Assembly (NCBI RefSeq): GCF_026341825.1
Contig: NZ_JAPENY010000002.1
Location: 2,451,001-2,515,000 of the forward strand
Reading direction: 5' to 3'
DNA length: 64,000 bases
Source of the DNA: Streptomyces sp. NBC_00620
GTDB taxonomy: Bacteria; Actinomycetota; Actinomycetes; Streptomycetales; Streptomycetaceae
Part shown: piece by piece, positions 42,370-51,638 of the stretch
How positions within the stretch are numbered: position 1 is the first letter of the stretch
Layout of the letters: every line of letters starts with the position of its first letter
The notes under the pieces: generated by a model
Databases searched by the model: none
What the model saw: only the letters and a program-made list of their open reading frames with translations
Told to the model about the DNA's origin: nothing
Made by a program: the position numbers and the translations under genes

Positions 42370-43224
42370 ATGACCACTCCGGGACCCGAAGACCTCGTCG
42401 TCACTCAGGCCTCGCTCGACGAGTGGAAAGTGGTCCGCGGATGGGCGGCGGACGAGGGATGGAATCCCGGTCTGTCCGACAGCGTGAGCTTCTTCGCCCA
42501 GGATCCGGAGGGGTTCTTCATCGGGCGGCTCGGCGGCGAACCGGTCTCGGCCGTCTCGGTCGTCAACTACGGCGCCGACTACGCCTTCCTGGGCTTCTAC
42601 CTCGTACGCCCCGACCTGCGCGGACGCGGTTACGGCATCACCACCTGGAAGACTGCCCTGGCGCACGCCGGCGGTCGGACCGTCGGTCTCGACGGGGTGG
42701 TCGCGCAGCAGGACAAATACCGTCAGTCCGGCTTCGAACTCGCTTACCGCACCTCCCGGTTCGGTGGAGTCGCGCCCGTGGGGGAGACCCCGACGGGGGT
42801 CCGGCCCGCCGAGGCGACGGACCTCGCGGCCGTCACGGCGTACGACAGCGCCTGCTACCCGGCCGACCGGCCGCGGTTCCTGGAGTCGTGGCTGAGCGGC
42901 CCGGACCACCGTGCCTTCGTCCGCCGCACCGACGGACGTCTCAGCGGGTACGGCGTGATCCGCCCGGGCCGTGACGCCCTGCGCATCGGCCCGCTGTTCG
43001 CCGACACCGCCGAGGACGCCCGGGCGCTGTTCGTCGCGCTGACCGGCGAGGCCGCCGGGAGGGAGGTCGCCATCGACATCCCCGGAACGAACGCGGCCGG
43101 AGTCGCGCTTGCCCAGGAGTTCGGCCTCACACCCTCTTTCGACACCGCCCGTATGTACACGGGTACGGTCAGGCCGTTCGCGGGTGAGCGCGTGTACGGC
43201 GTCACCACCCTCGAACTCGGCTAG
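42370..43224 (+). CDS. tandem-domain GNAT acetyltransferase
   Basis: 284 residues; ATG after AAAGGAAG. The N-terminal half is a normal GNAT fold with RPDLRGRGYGITTWKTAL. The C-terminal half (about 145-284) is the YitH-type second domain (Acetyltransf_18) often found with it, containing DSACYPADRPRFLESWL. Substrate unknown. Confidence 0.88.
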   Translation: MTTPGPEDLVVTQASLDEWKVVRGWAADEGWNPGLSDSVSFFAQDPEGFFIGRLGGEPVSAVSVVNYGADYAFLGFYLVRPDLRGRGYGITTWKTALAHAGGRTVGLDGVVAQQDKYRQSGFELAYRTSRFGGVAPVGETPTGVRPAEATDLAAVTAYDSACYPADRPRFLESWLSGPDHRAFVRRTDGRLSGYGVIRPGRDALRIGPLFADTAEDARALFVALTGEAAGREVAIDIPGTNAAGVALAQEFGLTPSFDTARMYTGTVRPFAGERVYGVTTLELG

Positions 43225-43264
43225 GGCGTTTCGTTCGGACGGCAGGGCGAGTGCGGGAGCCTTG

Positions 43265-43837
43265 TCAGCGGACGACGTCGAATACGTTCTTCTGCAGGCC
43301 GTTGGCGTAGGCCTCGTGCTCGACCAGCTTCAGTTTCTGGGTGTCCTTGTCCGTGGCGCTGAACAGACGCTTGCCCGCGCCGAGCAGGAGCGGGAAGACG
43401 AGCAGGTGGTAACGGTCGATCAAGCCGGCATCCGACAGGCCCTGGTTGAGGGCGGCGCTGCCGTGGACGATGATCGGGCCGCCCTCGGTCTCCTTCAACG
43501 CGGCGACCTCGTCGAGCGAGCGCAGGATCGTGGTCTCGCCCCAGTTGGAAACCAGGTCGTCCTCGGTGAGGGTGGTGGAGACGACGTACTTCGGCATCAC
43601 CTTGTAGTCGGCGAACTCCTCCATGTCCGGCCACACCGGGCTGAACGCCTCGTAGCTGAGTCTGCCCAGCAACATCGCGGTGGCTTCCTTCTGCTCCCGA
43701 CCCTTGATGTCGAACGCTTCGGGGAGGAACTCCATGTCCTTGAAGGTCCAACCGGAGTTCCGGTAACCGGGCTCGCCGCCCGGGGCCTCCACGACGCCGT
43801 CGAGGGAGACGAAAGCGGTGCTGATCAAGGTGCGCAT
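43265..43837 (-). CDS. dihydrofolate reductase/RibD C-terminal family protein
   Basis: 190 residues matching the RibD_C family: N-terminal STAFVSLDGVVEAPGG, the central LLGRLSYEAF, and PIIVHGSAALNQGL for NADPH binding. Members are stand-alone reductases of unknown substrate, not folate enzymes. It converges with the GNAT gene, 40 bp apart. Confidence 0.9.
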   Translation of the reverse strand: MRTLISTAFVSLDGVVEAPGGEPGYRNSGWTFKDMEFLPEAFDIKGREQKEATAMLLGRLSYEAFSPVWPDMEEFADYKVMPKYVVSTTLTEDDLVSNWGETTILRSLDEVAALKETEGGPIIVHGSAALNQGLSDAGLIDRYHLLVFPLLLGAGKRLFSATDKDTQKLKLVEHEAYANGLQKNVFDVVR

Positions 43838-44009
43838 CTAAGGTTCCTCGGTGTCTCGTGTCTGGTGCTCGGCAGGTTCGGTCGGTGTGCGTTCCGTCCG
43901 CACTTGCGGCTGCGGCGCACCAACCATGTTCTCTGACTGCTGATCGCGGAGAAACTCATCGGTCGTCGCCCGCCCCTCCCGGCGGCCTCGACGATCCGAA
44001 CGAAACAGC

Positions 44010-45254
44010 CTAGGAACACGTGCCGTTGGTGGTGACGGCCGTCTTTGGCCAACTCCCTGTGAGGCGCCGCACGGGAAAGGCCCGCCGGCGCCCCACCGCC
44101 ACGACGGCCAGCGCGGCCGCGATCAGCGGCAGTGAAGTCCAGGGCAGGGCCCCGGCGCCCGCACCCTCCAGGACGAGTCCACCGGTGAACGATCCGGCCG
44201 CGATGCCCGCGTTGTACACCGTGGCCTGCAACGACGTGGCCACATCGGCGTTGGCGGGGCCGGAGGCGTCCACCAGCGCGGTCTGGATCAGGGTCGGTGC
44301 CCCGCCGAACGCGGCGCCCCACAGAGCCACCGATACGAGGAGTACGGCGGGGCTGCCCGCGTACAGACCCAGGATGAGGAAGGCGCACGCGATCGTGGCG
44401 AGCGCCATCAGCAGCGTCCGTCGCAGGTATGTGTCGACCAGTACGCCGGTGATCCAGATCCCGACGACAGTGGCCACCCCGAACACCAGCAGGACAAGAC
44501 CGGTGTGGCCGAACCCCACATGCTCCGCGAACGGGGCGGCGTATGTGTACATCACCTGGTGCCCCAGAAGCAGCAGCAAGGTGACGGACAGGACGGTCGC
44601 GATCCCTGGCAGTGCGGCGACCCGGTGCAACGGCACGCGTGCGCCCGCCGCCTCACCGGGGAAGTCCGGAACCCGTCGGCGCACCCAGACCACGAGCAGC
44701 ACGGCGCCGAAGGCCGACAGCGCGAAGACCGCGCGCCAGCCCAGGACTTCGGCCAGCGCGGTGCCCGCCGGGACCCCCAGCGACAGGGCGAGCGTGATCC
44801 CCGCGAGGACGATCGCGATGGCGCGGCCGCGCCGCTCGGCGGGCACCATACGGGCCGCGTACCCGACGAGCATCGCCCACATGACGCCGCCCATCACCCC
44901 GGCCGCGAGCCGGGCCGCGAAGGTGAGCGCGTACGCGGACGACAGCGCGGTGACCGCGTTGCAGCAGGCGAAGCCCACGAGCGCGCCGATCAGTACCCGG
45001 CGGCGCGGCAGACCGCGCAACGCGGCGGTGAGCGGCACGGCGGCCAGGAAGGAGGCGAGCGCGTAACCGGTCACCAGGAAGCCGGCCCGCCCCTCCGAGA
45101 CGCTCAGGTCCGATGCCATCCGAGGCAGCAGACCGGCGGGCAGCAGTTCGGTCATGACGGCGGTGAAGGCGGCCGTGGACAGGGCCAGGAGCCCTGAGAG
45201 CGGGAGCGCGGCGGCAGGCGTGGACGTGCTGCCGGTGGGCGGGGCGACGGTCAT
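44010..45254 (-). CDS. MFS transporter (DHA1 family, AraJ/PbuE-like)
   Basis: 414 residues with about 12 hydrophobic segments. The loop-2/3 motif ALRGLPRRRVLIGALVGF and ARMVPAERRGRAIA are typical of drug:H+ antiporters of the DHA1 group. It is divergent from a MerR gene; the 59-bp gap carries a perfect MerR-type dyad, so efflux is probably induced by a ligand of that regulator. The ATG is so close to the likely -10 region that a leaderless mRNA is possible. Confidence 0.9.
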   Translation of the reverse strand: MTVAPPTGSTSTPAAALPLSGLLALSTAAFTAVMTELLPAGLLPRMASDLSVSEGRAGFLVTGYALASFLAAVPLTAALRGLPRRRVLIGALVGFACCNAVTALSSAYALTFAARLAAGVMGGVMWAMLVGYAARMVPAERRGRAIAIVLAGITLALSLGVPAGTALAEVLGWRAVFALSAFGAVLLVVWVRRRVPDFPGEAAGARVPLHRVAALPGIATVLSVTLLLLLGHQVMYTYAAPFAEHVGFGHTGLVLLVFGVATVVGIWITGVLVDTYLRRTLLMALATIACAFLILGLYAGSPAVLLVSVALWGAAFGGAPTLIQTALVDASGPANADVATSLQATVYNAGIAAGSFTGGLVLEGAGAGALPWTSLPLIAAALAVVAVGRRRAFPVRRLTGSWPKTAVTTNGTCS

Positions 45255-45269
45255 GGGACCATGCTGAAA

Positions 45270-45289
45270 CCTTCACATCAGTGTGAAGG
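45270..45289. promoter_or_regulatory. MerR-type operator between MFS and MerR genes
   Basis: CCTTCACA-TCAG-TGTGAAGG is a perfect dyad of 20 bp. Its size and position between divergent genes match MerR-family sites, which sit in an overlong -35/-10 spacer. On the minus strand it is flanked by TTGCCT-like and TTTCAG-like boxes. Confidence 0.7.
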
Positions 45290-45313
45290 CAAGCTCGGTC
45301 TCCAGGGGGAGCC

Positions 45314-45697
45314 ATGAAGATCGGTGAACTGTCGCGCCGGACCGGCGTCCCCACCAGGATGCTGCGGTACTACGAGGAGCAGAACCTGCTCCACCCGGCG
45401 CGGGGCGAGAACGGCTATCGCGAGTACGGCGACGCCGCCGTCCAGTGCGTTCAGCAGATCCGCGGGCTGCTCGACTCCGGGCTCACCACCGAGATCATCC
45501 GCGCCATCCTGCCGTTTCTGTCCGGCCCCGGCGAGATCCACCTCCACCCCGAATGCCTGACCGCCGAGACGGCCGGGCTGCTGCGCGACGAGATCGACCG
45601 CATCCAGAGCCGCATCGACTGCCTGGCCCGCAACCGGGACGCACTGCGGGCCTATCTGACGGCGGTGCAGTCGGACGGGCCGGCCCCCGTCAGCTAG
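45314..45697 (+). CDS. MerR-family regulator
   Basis: 127 residues; ATG after AGGGGGAG. N-terminal winged helix MKIGELSRRTGVPTRMLRYYEEQNLL, then a coiled-coil dimer helix (DEIDRIQSRIDCLARNRDAL). A Cys and a His lie in HLHPECLTAET, but there is no metal-binding pattern, so a drug-like ligand is more likely. It should activate the divergent MFS gene. Its 3' end overlaps the convergent MBL gene by 8 bp. Confidence 0.92.
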   Translation: MKIGELSRRTGVPTRMLRYYEEQNLLHPARGENGYREYGDAAVQCVQQIRGLLDSGLTTEIIRAILPFLSGPGEIHLHPECLTAETAGLLRDEIDRIQSRIDCLARNRDALRAYLTAVQSDGPAPVS

Positions 45698-46439
45698 CCA
45701 GCTCCCGTGCCCGTCCCGCGGCCTCGCGTACGGGGCCCCGGTGCATGGGACCGTGCCCGGGGACCAGGACATCCGCGGCGAGGGCCTCGATGTCCGCGAG
45801 CGACGCGTAGGCCTGCTCGCGCTCGGCGTCGAACATCGCGGGCAGGAGCTGCGGACCCCGTACCCGTGACGTGGGGTGGGCGCTGACCAGCGCGTCGCCG
45901 GAGATCAGGATCCCGGCGTCCGGGAGGTGGAACACGCAGTGCCCCGCCGTATGACCGGGCGTGTGCACCGGGACGGGACGGCCGGGCAGATCCAGCGGGC
46001 CCTTCCTGGGGAACGGCTCGGGCCTGGTCATCCGGACGTCCTTCTTGCCGCCCGACTTGATGGCGTGCAGCGCCCACGGCAGTACACCCGGCCGCCACGC
46101 CTCGCGCAGCACCTGGCCGACGCTCACTTGGTGCAGGAACTCCCGGCGCGCGTGCGGCAGTTCGGCCTCGTGCAGGTAGACGGGGATGCCGAACGTGCTG
46201 CTGAGGTGTTCGGCCGAACCGAGGTGGTCGTTGTGCGCGTGCGTGATGAGGACGCCCGTGACGGCCTCGGGCGCGTGACCGAGAGCGTCCAGGGAGGCCA
46301 GGACCGCCTGACGGTCGCCGGGGTAACCCGTGTCGACCAGGGTGACGGCGTCGCCCTCGGTCAGGATCACCCAGTTCGTGTTGCTGCCGTGCACCAGATG
46401 AACTCCGGCAGCCACCTCCACCATCGCGCCGTCGCGCAT
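45690..46439 (-). CDS. metallo-beta-lactamase-fold hydrolase
   Basis: 249 residues. Metal motif THAHNDH, then HTPGHTAGH, SGDALVS and a final GHGPMH give the complete binuclear site of glyoxalase-II-like enzymes. No signal peptide. The ATG follows GGGAGAGAG. Small thioesters or lactones are possible substrates. Confidence 0.9.
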   Translation of the reverse strand: MRDGAMVEVAAGVHLVHGSNTNWVILTEGDAVTLVDTGYPGDRQAVLASLDALGHAPEAVTGVLITHAHNDHLGSAEHLSSTFGIPVYLHEAELPHARREFLHQVSVGQVLREAWRPGVLPWALHAIKSGGKKDVRMTRPEPFPRKGPLDLPGRPVPVHTPGHTAGHCVFHLPDAGILISGDALVSAHPTSRVRGPQLLPAMFDAEREQAYASLADIEALAADVLVPGHGPMHRGPVREAAGRARELAS

Positions 46440-46650
46440 GGCTCTCTCCCGACGTTTGAGATCTGTTCCGGCCCGAGTACGGCCGTGTCACGTGGAAGGT
46501 ATCGCGTGTTCTGGAGGGCGTGACGACGGCAGTTCAGCCGCTCTCCGGGGGCCTTCGCCGGATGTGTTGGCCGAACGTGAACGGAAGTTGTGGTTCAGGG
46601 ACTTGACGTGCTCGTGACGAGGCGCTGCCATATGGCGAGTCTCGTTGACT

Positions 46651-46672
46651 TTTGTTCGACTCTGCGAACAAA
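46651..46672. promoter_or_regulatory. operator candidate of the alpha-galactosidase gene
   Basis: TTTGTTCG-ACTCTG-CGAACAAA is a perfect 8-bp-arm dyad 20 bp before the ATG, between promoter and RBS. A sugar-responsive repressor would block transcription from here. No regulator gene for it lies in the window; the rest of the gap 46440-46691 shows only an A+T-rich promoter-like part near 46600-46660. Confidence 0.6.
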
Positions 46673-46691
46673 CCGCTCAAGGGAGAGCCGC

Positions 46692-48698
46692 ATGTCCACT
46701 ATTTCGAACACGTCGCGTCTCAGGCGTCTCTTGAGACGTGCGGTCGTCCAGTGTGCCGTCCTGTGTCTCGCCATCGCGGGGCTGGCCGGCCTGGGCCGGT
46801 CGGCCGAGCCGCTCGCGGCCGAGCCGGCCGCCGTCAGCACCAACCAGATCGGGGTCAACCCCGCCCCGATGGGCTGGGCTTCCTGGAACAGCTTCGCGAG
46901 CATCATCGACTTCGACACGATCAAGGCCCAGGCCGACGCCCTCGTGTCATCGGGAATGGCGGCCGCGGGCTACAAGTACGTCAACATCGACGAGGGCTGG
47001 TGGGTGGGCACCCGCGACAGTGCCGGCAACATCACCGTCGACACCGAGCAGTGGCCCGGCGGGATGAAGGCCATCGCCGACTACATCCACAGCAAGGGCC
47101 TCAAGGCCGGGATCTACACCGACGCCGGCAAGAACGGCTGCGGCTACTACTACCCGACCCCGGACACCGTGCCCGCCGCGCCCAACACCGGTATGGAGGG
47201 CCACAACCAGCAGGACCTGGAGGCCTTCCAGAACTGGGGCTTCGACTTCGTCAAGGTCGACTGGTGCGGCGGTGACGCGGAGGGCCTCGACCAGGAGGCG
47301 ACGTACAAGGCGATCAGCGCCGCCAACACCGCCGCGACCGCCGTCACCGGACGCTCGCTCGTGCTGTCGCTGTGCGAGTGGGGCACGGGCAATCCCTGGA
47401 ACTGGGCGGCGGGCACCGGTGACATGTGGCGCACCAGCACCGACATCGTCTTCTGGCCCAGCAACCCGACGATGTCGAGCATTCTGGCCAACTTCGACAA
47501 GTCCCTGCACCCCGCGGCTCAGCACACCGGCTACTACAACGACCCGGACATGATGACGGTCGGCATGACCGGTCTGAGCGCCGCGCAGAACCGCACCCAT
47601 ATGGGGCTGTGGGCGATCGCCGGCGCACCACTGCTCGCGGGCAACAACCTTGCCACCATGAGTTCTTCGACCGCCTCGATCCTCACCAACCGCGAGGTCA
47701 TCGCGATCGACCAGGACGCACGCGGTCTGCAGGGCGTCGAAGTCGCCGAGGACAGCACGGGGTTGCAGGTTTACAGCAAGATCCTCTCCGGCACCGGCAA
47801 GCGCGCGGTCCTGCTCCTGAACCGCACCTCCGCGGCGGCCAACATCACCGCCCGCTGGCAGGACTTGGGGCTGACCACGGCGTCGGCCGCGGTGCGTAAC
47901 GTGTGGTCGGCGTCCAACGTCGGTTCGTACGCGACGAGTTACACCGCCGCGGTTCCCGCCGGGGAGGCCGTCCTGCTCACCGTCTCCGGCACGGAGGGCG
48001 CCGGGACGACGTACGAGGACACCACCACGGCCACGACACCGACGTTCACCGGCGTCACCGTGGCCAACGCGGGCACGAAGCTGATCGACGTCACCTACGC
48101 CAACTCCGGTACCACGGCCCGCAAGGCGACCTTCAAGGTCAACGACCAGTACACGCAGACGCTCTCCCTGCCGCCCACCGGTTCGGCGACCACGTACCGC
48201 ACGGTGTCCGTCCTGGCGCATCTGGCGAAGGGGTCGAACACGCTGGCCTTCGGGACATCCGGGACCGCGCCCGACATCGACGCCGTGGCCGTCCGCGCCA
48301 TCCCGGGCACCAACGGCACGGCGATCGTCGGCACCGGCTCCGGGCGCTGCCTCGACTTCTTCAAGAGCACCATCACCAACAACACCCAGGCCGAACTCTG
48401 GGACTGCGGCGGAGGCCAGAACCAGACGTTCACGTACACCTCGCGCGGCGAACTCGTGGTCTACGGCAACAAGTGCCTCGACGCCTACAACAGCGGCACC
48501 GCGAACGGCACCCGCGTCGTCATCTGGGACTGCCACGGCGGCACCAACCAGAAGTGGACGGTCAACACCAACGGCACCATCACCAACAACGTCTCGGGCC
48601 TGTGCCTCGACGCGCTCGGCAACGGCACCGCCAACGGCACGCTGATCGACCTGTGGACGTGCAACGGGGGAGCGAACCAGCAGTGGACCCGCAACTGA
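46692..48698 (+). CDS. secreted GH27 alpha-galactosidase with CBM13
   Basis: 668 residues: signal peptide (about 12-45), GH27 catalytic domain (about 55-330) with nucleophile D190 in KVDWCGG and acid/base D251 in WRTSTDI, C-terminal beta-sandwich (about 335-425), a CBM35/NPCBM-like domain (about 435-535) and a ricin-type CBM13 (about 540-668) with repeated CLD and W motifs. It releases alpha-galactose from galactomannan or oligosaccharides outside the cell. The dyad at 46651-46672 suggests sugar control. Confidence 0.92.
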   Translation: MSTISNTSRLRRLLRRAVVQCAVLCLAIAGLAGLGRSAEPLAAEPAAVSTNQIGVNPAPMGWASWNSFASIIDFDTIKAQADALVSSGMAAAGYKYVNIDEGWWVGTRDSAGNITVDTEQWPGGMKAIADYIHSKGLKAGIYTDAGKNGCGYYYPTPDTVPAAPNTGMEGHNQQDLEAFQNWGFDFVKVDWCGGDAEGLDQEATYKAISAANTAATAVTGRSLVLSLCEWGTGNPWNWAAGTGDMWRTSTDIVFWPSNPTMSSILANFDKSLHPAAQHTGYYNDPDMMTVGMTGLSAAQNRTHMGLWAIAGAPLLAGNNLATMSSSTASILTNREVIAIDQDARGLQGVEVAEDSTGLQVYSKILSGTGKRAVLLLNRTSAAANITARWQDLGLTTASAAVRNVWSASNVGSYATSYTAAVPAGEAVLLTVSGTEGAGTTYEDTTTATTPTFTGVTVANAGTKLIDVTYANSGTTARKATFKVNDQYTQTLSLPPTGSATTYRTVSVLAHLAKGSNTLAFGTSGTAPDIDAVAVRAIPGTNGTAIVGTGSGRCLDFFKSTITNNTQAELWDCGGGQNQTFTYTSRGELVVYGNKCLDAYNSGTANGTRVVIWDCHGGTNQKWTVNTNGTITNNVSGLCLDALGNGTANGTLIDLWTCNGGANQQWTRN

Positions 48699-48857
48699 CC
48701 GGCCGCTGACCTCGGCATATCCGGTACCGCGGGGCGGGACGGCCATGGTGGACGAGCATGGTCAACAATTGTGCGTCACATCTTGCTGACAACCTGCGTG
48801 GCCGGTTACGGTCACCGCCAGGACACCGCACGAGCCGCCCGCCCCGCATCACCCGTC

Positions 48858-49262
48858 TCAGCCCATCTGGTCCTGAGCCGAGAGGTGCTCCACCGTCACG
48901 CCCGTCTCGGTGAACGTACGCGTCACGATCCCCGACGTGTAGACCCACAGGATGCGCAGAGGACTGTCACCGACATTCCTGAAGAGATGAGGAATCGGTG
49001 ACGGAACGTAGGTGGTGTCGAACTGCTCCAGCTTCGTCACCTCACCGTCGACCACGACCTCCGCCTCGCCCTCGAGGATCGTCACGTGCTCATCGCAGTT
49101 GTGCGAGTGCATGGGCGCCCCGGAACCGACCGGGTACACGCTCATCCCGCTGGTGATGCGGTTCTCCCCGCCCGCCGACGTCGTGGTGATCAGCGGCGTC
49201 GTGACAACGGCGCCGCCTCGGTCGAGCCGGCGGACGGACGCGGCCTTGATGATCGTGCTCAC
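48858..49262 (-). CDS. single-domain cupin protein
   Basis: 134 residues from a GTG preceded by AAGGAA. Cupin_2 motifs GAPMHSHNCDEHVTILEGE and VPSPIPHLFRN supply the metal histidines. Family members are isomerases, dioxygenases or small-molecule sensors. It is divergent from the CMD/ABC-importer genes; the gap holds the dyad at 49340-49356, so it likely belongs to the same regulon. Confidence 0.85.
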   Translation of the reverse strand: MSTIIKAASVRRLDRGGAVVTTPLITTTSAGGENRITSGMSVYPVGSGAPMHSHNCDEHVTILEGEAEVVVDGEVTKLEQFDTTYVPSPIPHLFRNVGDSPLRILWVYTSGIVTRTFTETGVTVEHLSAQDQMG

Positions 49263-49339
49263 TCGGAGTTCCTTTCCAGTTCACGGTGGTGCGCTGAACG
49301 ACGTTAGGTCGCGTCCCCGTGAATGGGTGCCCTCCGGCG

Positions 49340-49356
49340 TGCAGGTTTACCTTGCA
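49340..49356. promoter_or_regulatory. 17-bp dyad, site 1 of the catabolic island
   Basis: TGCAGGTTTACCTTGCA lies between the divergent cupin and CMD genes. With flanking GGCG it matches the site at 54991-55011 in GGCGTGCA-N-G-N6-TTGC with identical spacing. The third copy is at 52722-52738. LysR-type binding is the simplest reading. Confidence 0.55.
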
Positions 49357-49464
49357 TTCCGAGGTGGGTGAGCTTCTCGAACCCGGCTGTACCGTCGGCG
49401 GCGTCGCACGGCTTCCCAGTACGTGCCTGAAACACGCCGGAAAGAAAAGGCAGGTATCGGCCAC

Positions 49465-50058
49465 ATGAGGCTCCCCGTTCTCACCGATGACGAGATGGAT
49501 CCGCGCCAGCAGGAACTGGCCGCCCGCATCGCCGGCCGGCGCGGCGCCGTACGCGGCCCGTTCCGGGTCTGGCTGCACAGCCCGGAGATGTGTGAACGCG
49601 CGGAGTCCCTCGGTGCCTTCGCCCGCTTCGACTGCAGCCTCCCCAAGCACCTGCGTGAACTCACGCTGCTGATGGCCGCCCGGAACTGGGACGCGCAGTA
49701 CTCCTGGAACGCGCATGTGCACCAGGCGATCGAGGCCGGCATCCCGGAGGCCGCGGTCAAGGCCGTCGCCGAGAAGCGCGAGGCGGTCTTCGACAGCGAA
49801 GCGGACCAGGCCTTCTACCAGTTCTGCAGGGAGATCCTGGAGGACCACTTCGTCTCCGACGAGACCTTCGCCCGAGCGCACGAGCACTTCGGTTCCAAGG
49901 GCCTGGTCGACACCATCGGCGCGCTCGGCAACTTCACCATGCTCGGCATGTGTCTGAACACCTTCCAGGTGGACCTGCAGGCCGACAAGGAACCCCCGTT
50001 CCCGGACATCCGCGGCTACGGGCGTGTCGTTTCCGACGGCGACCGGCCGCAGCCGTGA
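49465..50058 (+). CDS. carboxymuconolactone decarboxylase family protein
   Basis: 197 residues. The CMD core is ELTLLMAARNWDAQYSWNAHVHQAIEAG. The redox CxxC of AhpD is absent, so it is of the decarboxylase/lactonase-like kind rather than a peroxidase. Such proteins process ring-cleavage products. It is first in the operon with the ABC importer, 38 bp upstream of the ATPase gene. Confidence 0.85.
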   Translation: MRLPVLTDDEMDPRQQELAARIAGRRGAVRGPFRVWLHSPEMCERAESLGAFARFDCSLPKHLRELTLLMAARNWDAQYSWNAHVHQAIEAGIPEAAVKAVAEKREAVFDSEADQAFYQFCREILEDHFVSDETFARAHEHFGSKGLVDTIGALGNFTMLGMCLNTFQVDLQADKEPPFPDIRGYGRVVSDGDRPQP

Positions 50059-50096
50059 CAGCCCCGACCGCCCGGAACACGCAGGGAGGTACCGCC

Positions 50097-51638
50097 GTGA
50101 CCCCCAGGAAACCGGCCGCGCCCACGGCCACCGACGGGGCGGGCGCGGTACCCGAGGCCGTGCTCCGCGTACGAGGCGTCACCAAGAACTTCGGCGGAGC
50201 GGCCGCGCTCAAGGGCGTCGACCTCGACCTCTACCCCGGCGAGATCCACGCGCTGATGGGCATGAACGGAGCCGGCAAGTCGACGCTGGTGCAGATCCTC
50301 TCCGGGGTCCACCAGGCCGACGGCGGCACCATCGAGGTCAACGGGCAGACGCAGTCCGGGTTGACCGTGCGCAAGGCCCGCCGGCTCGGCATCGCCTGCG
50401 TGCCCCAGCGCCGGGAACTGGCGATGGGTCTGACCGTCGCCGAGAACGTCATGCTGGGCGATCTCCCCACCCGACGCGGGACCGTGCACTGGAAGGCGGT
50501 CAAGAGCGAGGCGCGGAAGGCGCTGTCCGGACTCGGTATCGACATCGACGTGGAGCGGGCGGCCGGTTCACTCACCGTCGCCGAACAGACCATGGTCGAG
50601 GTGGCCCGCGAGGTCCGCCGCGGCGGCCGGATCCTGATCCTCGACGAGCCGACCGCCTGCCTGAGTGCGGAGGCCGCCAACCAGATCCGTGCCCTGGTGC
50701 GGACCCTGCGCGACGACGGCGTCGCCGTCGTCTACATCTCGCACTACATCGACGAGGTCATGGCCGTCGCCGACCGCCTCACCGTCCTGCGGGACGGGGG
50801 AGTGGTGCGCAGCGCACCGGCCGCGGAGATGGACCAGGCAGGGCTCGTACGGAGCATGGTCGGCCGGGATGTGGTCTCGCAGCGACCCGAGCGCCCCGCT
50901 CCGAAGGACGAAGCCGGTCTCGTCGTACAGGGTCTGAGCCACGGCCGGGCCATCCAGGACTTCACCGTCGAGGTGCGCAGGGGCGAGATCGTCGCCGTCC
51001 TCGGACCCGCAGGTGACGCGCAGTCGCGGCTGTTCGACCTGCTGTCCGGCCGGCAGCGCCCGGACGCCGGTGAACTGCACGTCGACGGCAGGTCCGTGCC
51101 CTTCGGCCGGGTCGCGGCCTCGCTCGCCAGCGGTCTGCGCTGTGTCACGGGTGACCGCCGCAGCCTGGGGCTCGTCCAGGGCATGTCCCTTGACGAGAAC
51201 CTGATGCTGGCCGACGACCGCTTCGCGCGCCGCAGGCTGCACCGCCGTACCGAACTCGCCCGCCGCGCCGCGCCCCGGCGCAGCAGCTACGGAGTGGTCG
51301 CCCTCGCCGGAAACCCGCCGGTGGGCGCGCTGTCCGGCGGCAACCAGCAGAAAGTCCTGCTGGGCAAGTGGCTGGAGACCGAGCCGGTCGCCTGCTTCCT
51401 CGAAGACCCCACCAACGGGGTGGACGTCGCGGCCATGGCCGACATCCACACCCTGGTCGACGACCTCGCCTCACGCGGCGTGGCCGTACTGCTCGCCTCC
51501 TCCTCCGCCGAGGAGGTCATGCGCCTCGCCGACCGTGTCGTCGTCGTCAGCGCGGGGCGCGCGGTCGCCGAACACGCCATCACCGACATCACCCGCGACG
51601 AACTCGTCGCCACCGCCCTCGGAGGTCAACCCCAGTGA
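50097..51638 (+). CDS. ribose-type ABC importer ATPase with degenerate second half
   Basis: 513 residues, two ABC domains as in RbsA/MglA. The first is complete: Walker A GMNGAGKST, signature LTVAEQ, Walker B ILILDEPT. In the second, Walker A reads GPAGDAQSR in place of GLVGAGRxE, and Walker B reads FLEDPTNGVD where DE is usual, so Asp and Glu are swapped; the LSGGNQQKV signature is intact. GTG start after GGGAGG. The permease start overlaps the stop. It powers uptake of a sugar-like solute. Confidence 0.9.
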   Translation: MTPRKPAAPTATDGAGAVPEAVLRVRGVTKNFGGAAALKGVDLDLYPGEIHALMGMNGAGKSTLVQILSGVHQADGGTIEVNGQTQSGLTVRKARRLGIACVPQRRELAMGLTVAENVMLGDLPTRRGTVHWKAVKSEARKALSGLGIDIDVERAAGSLTVAEQTMVEVAREVRRGGRILILDEPTACLSAEAANQIRALVRTLRDDGVAVVYISHYIDEVMAVADRLTVLRDGGVVRSAPAAEMDQAGLVRSMVGRDVVSQRPERPAPKDEAGLVVQGLSHGRAIQDFTVEVRRGEIVAVLGPAGDAQSRLFDLLSGRQRPDAGELHVDGRSVPFGRVAASLASGLRCVTGDRRSLGLVQGMSLDENLMLADDRFARRRLHRRTELARRAAPRRSSYGVVALAGNPPVGALSGGNQQKVLLGKWLETEPVACFLEDPTNGVDVAAMADIHTLVDDLASRGVAVLLASSSAEEVMRLADRVVVVSAGRAVAEHAITDITRDELVATALGGQPQ

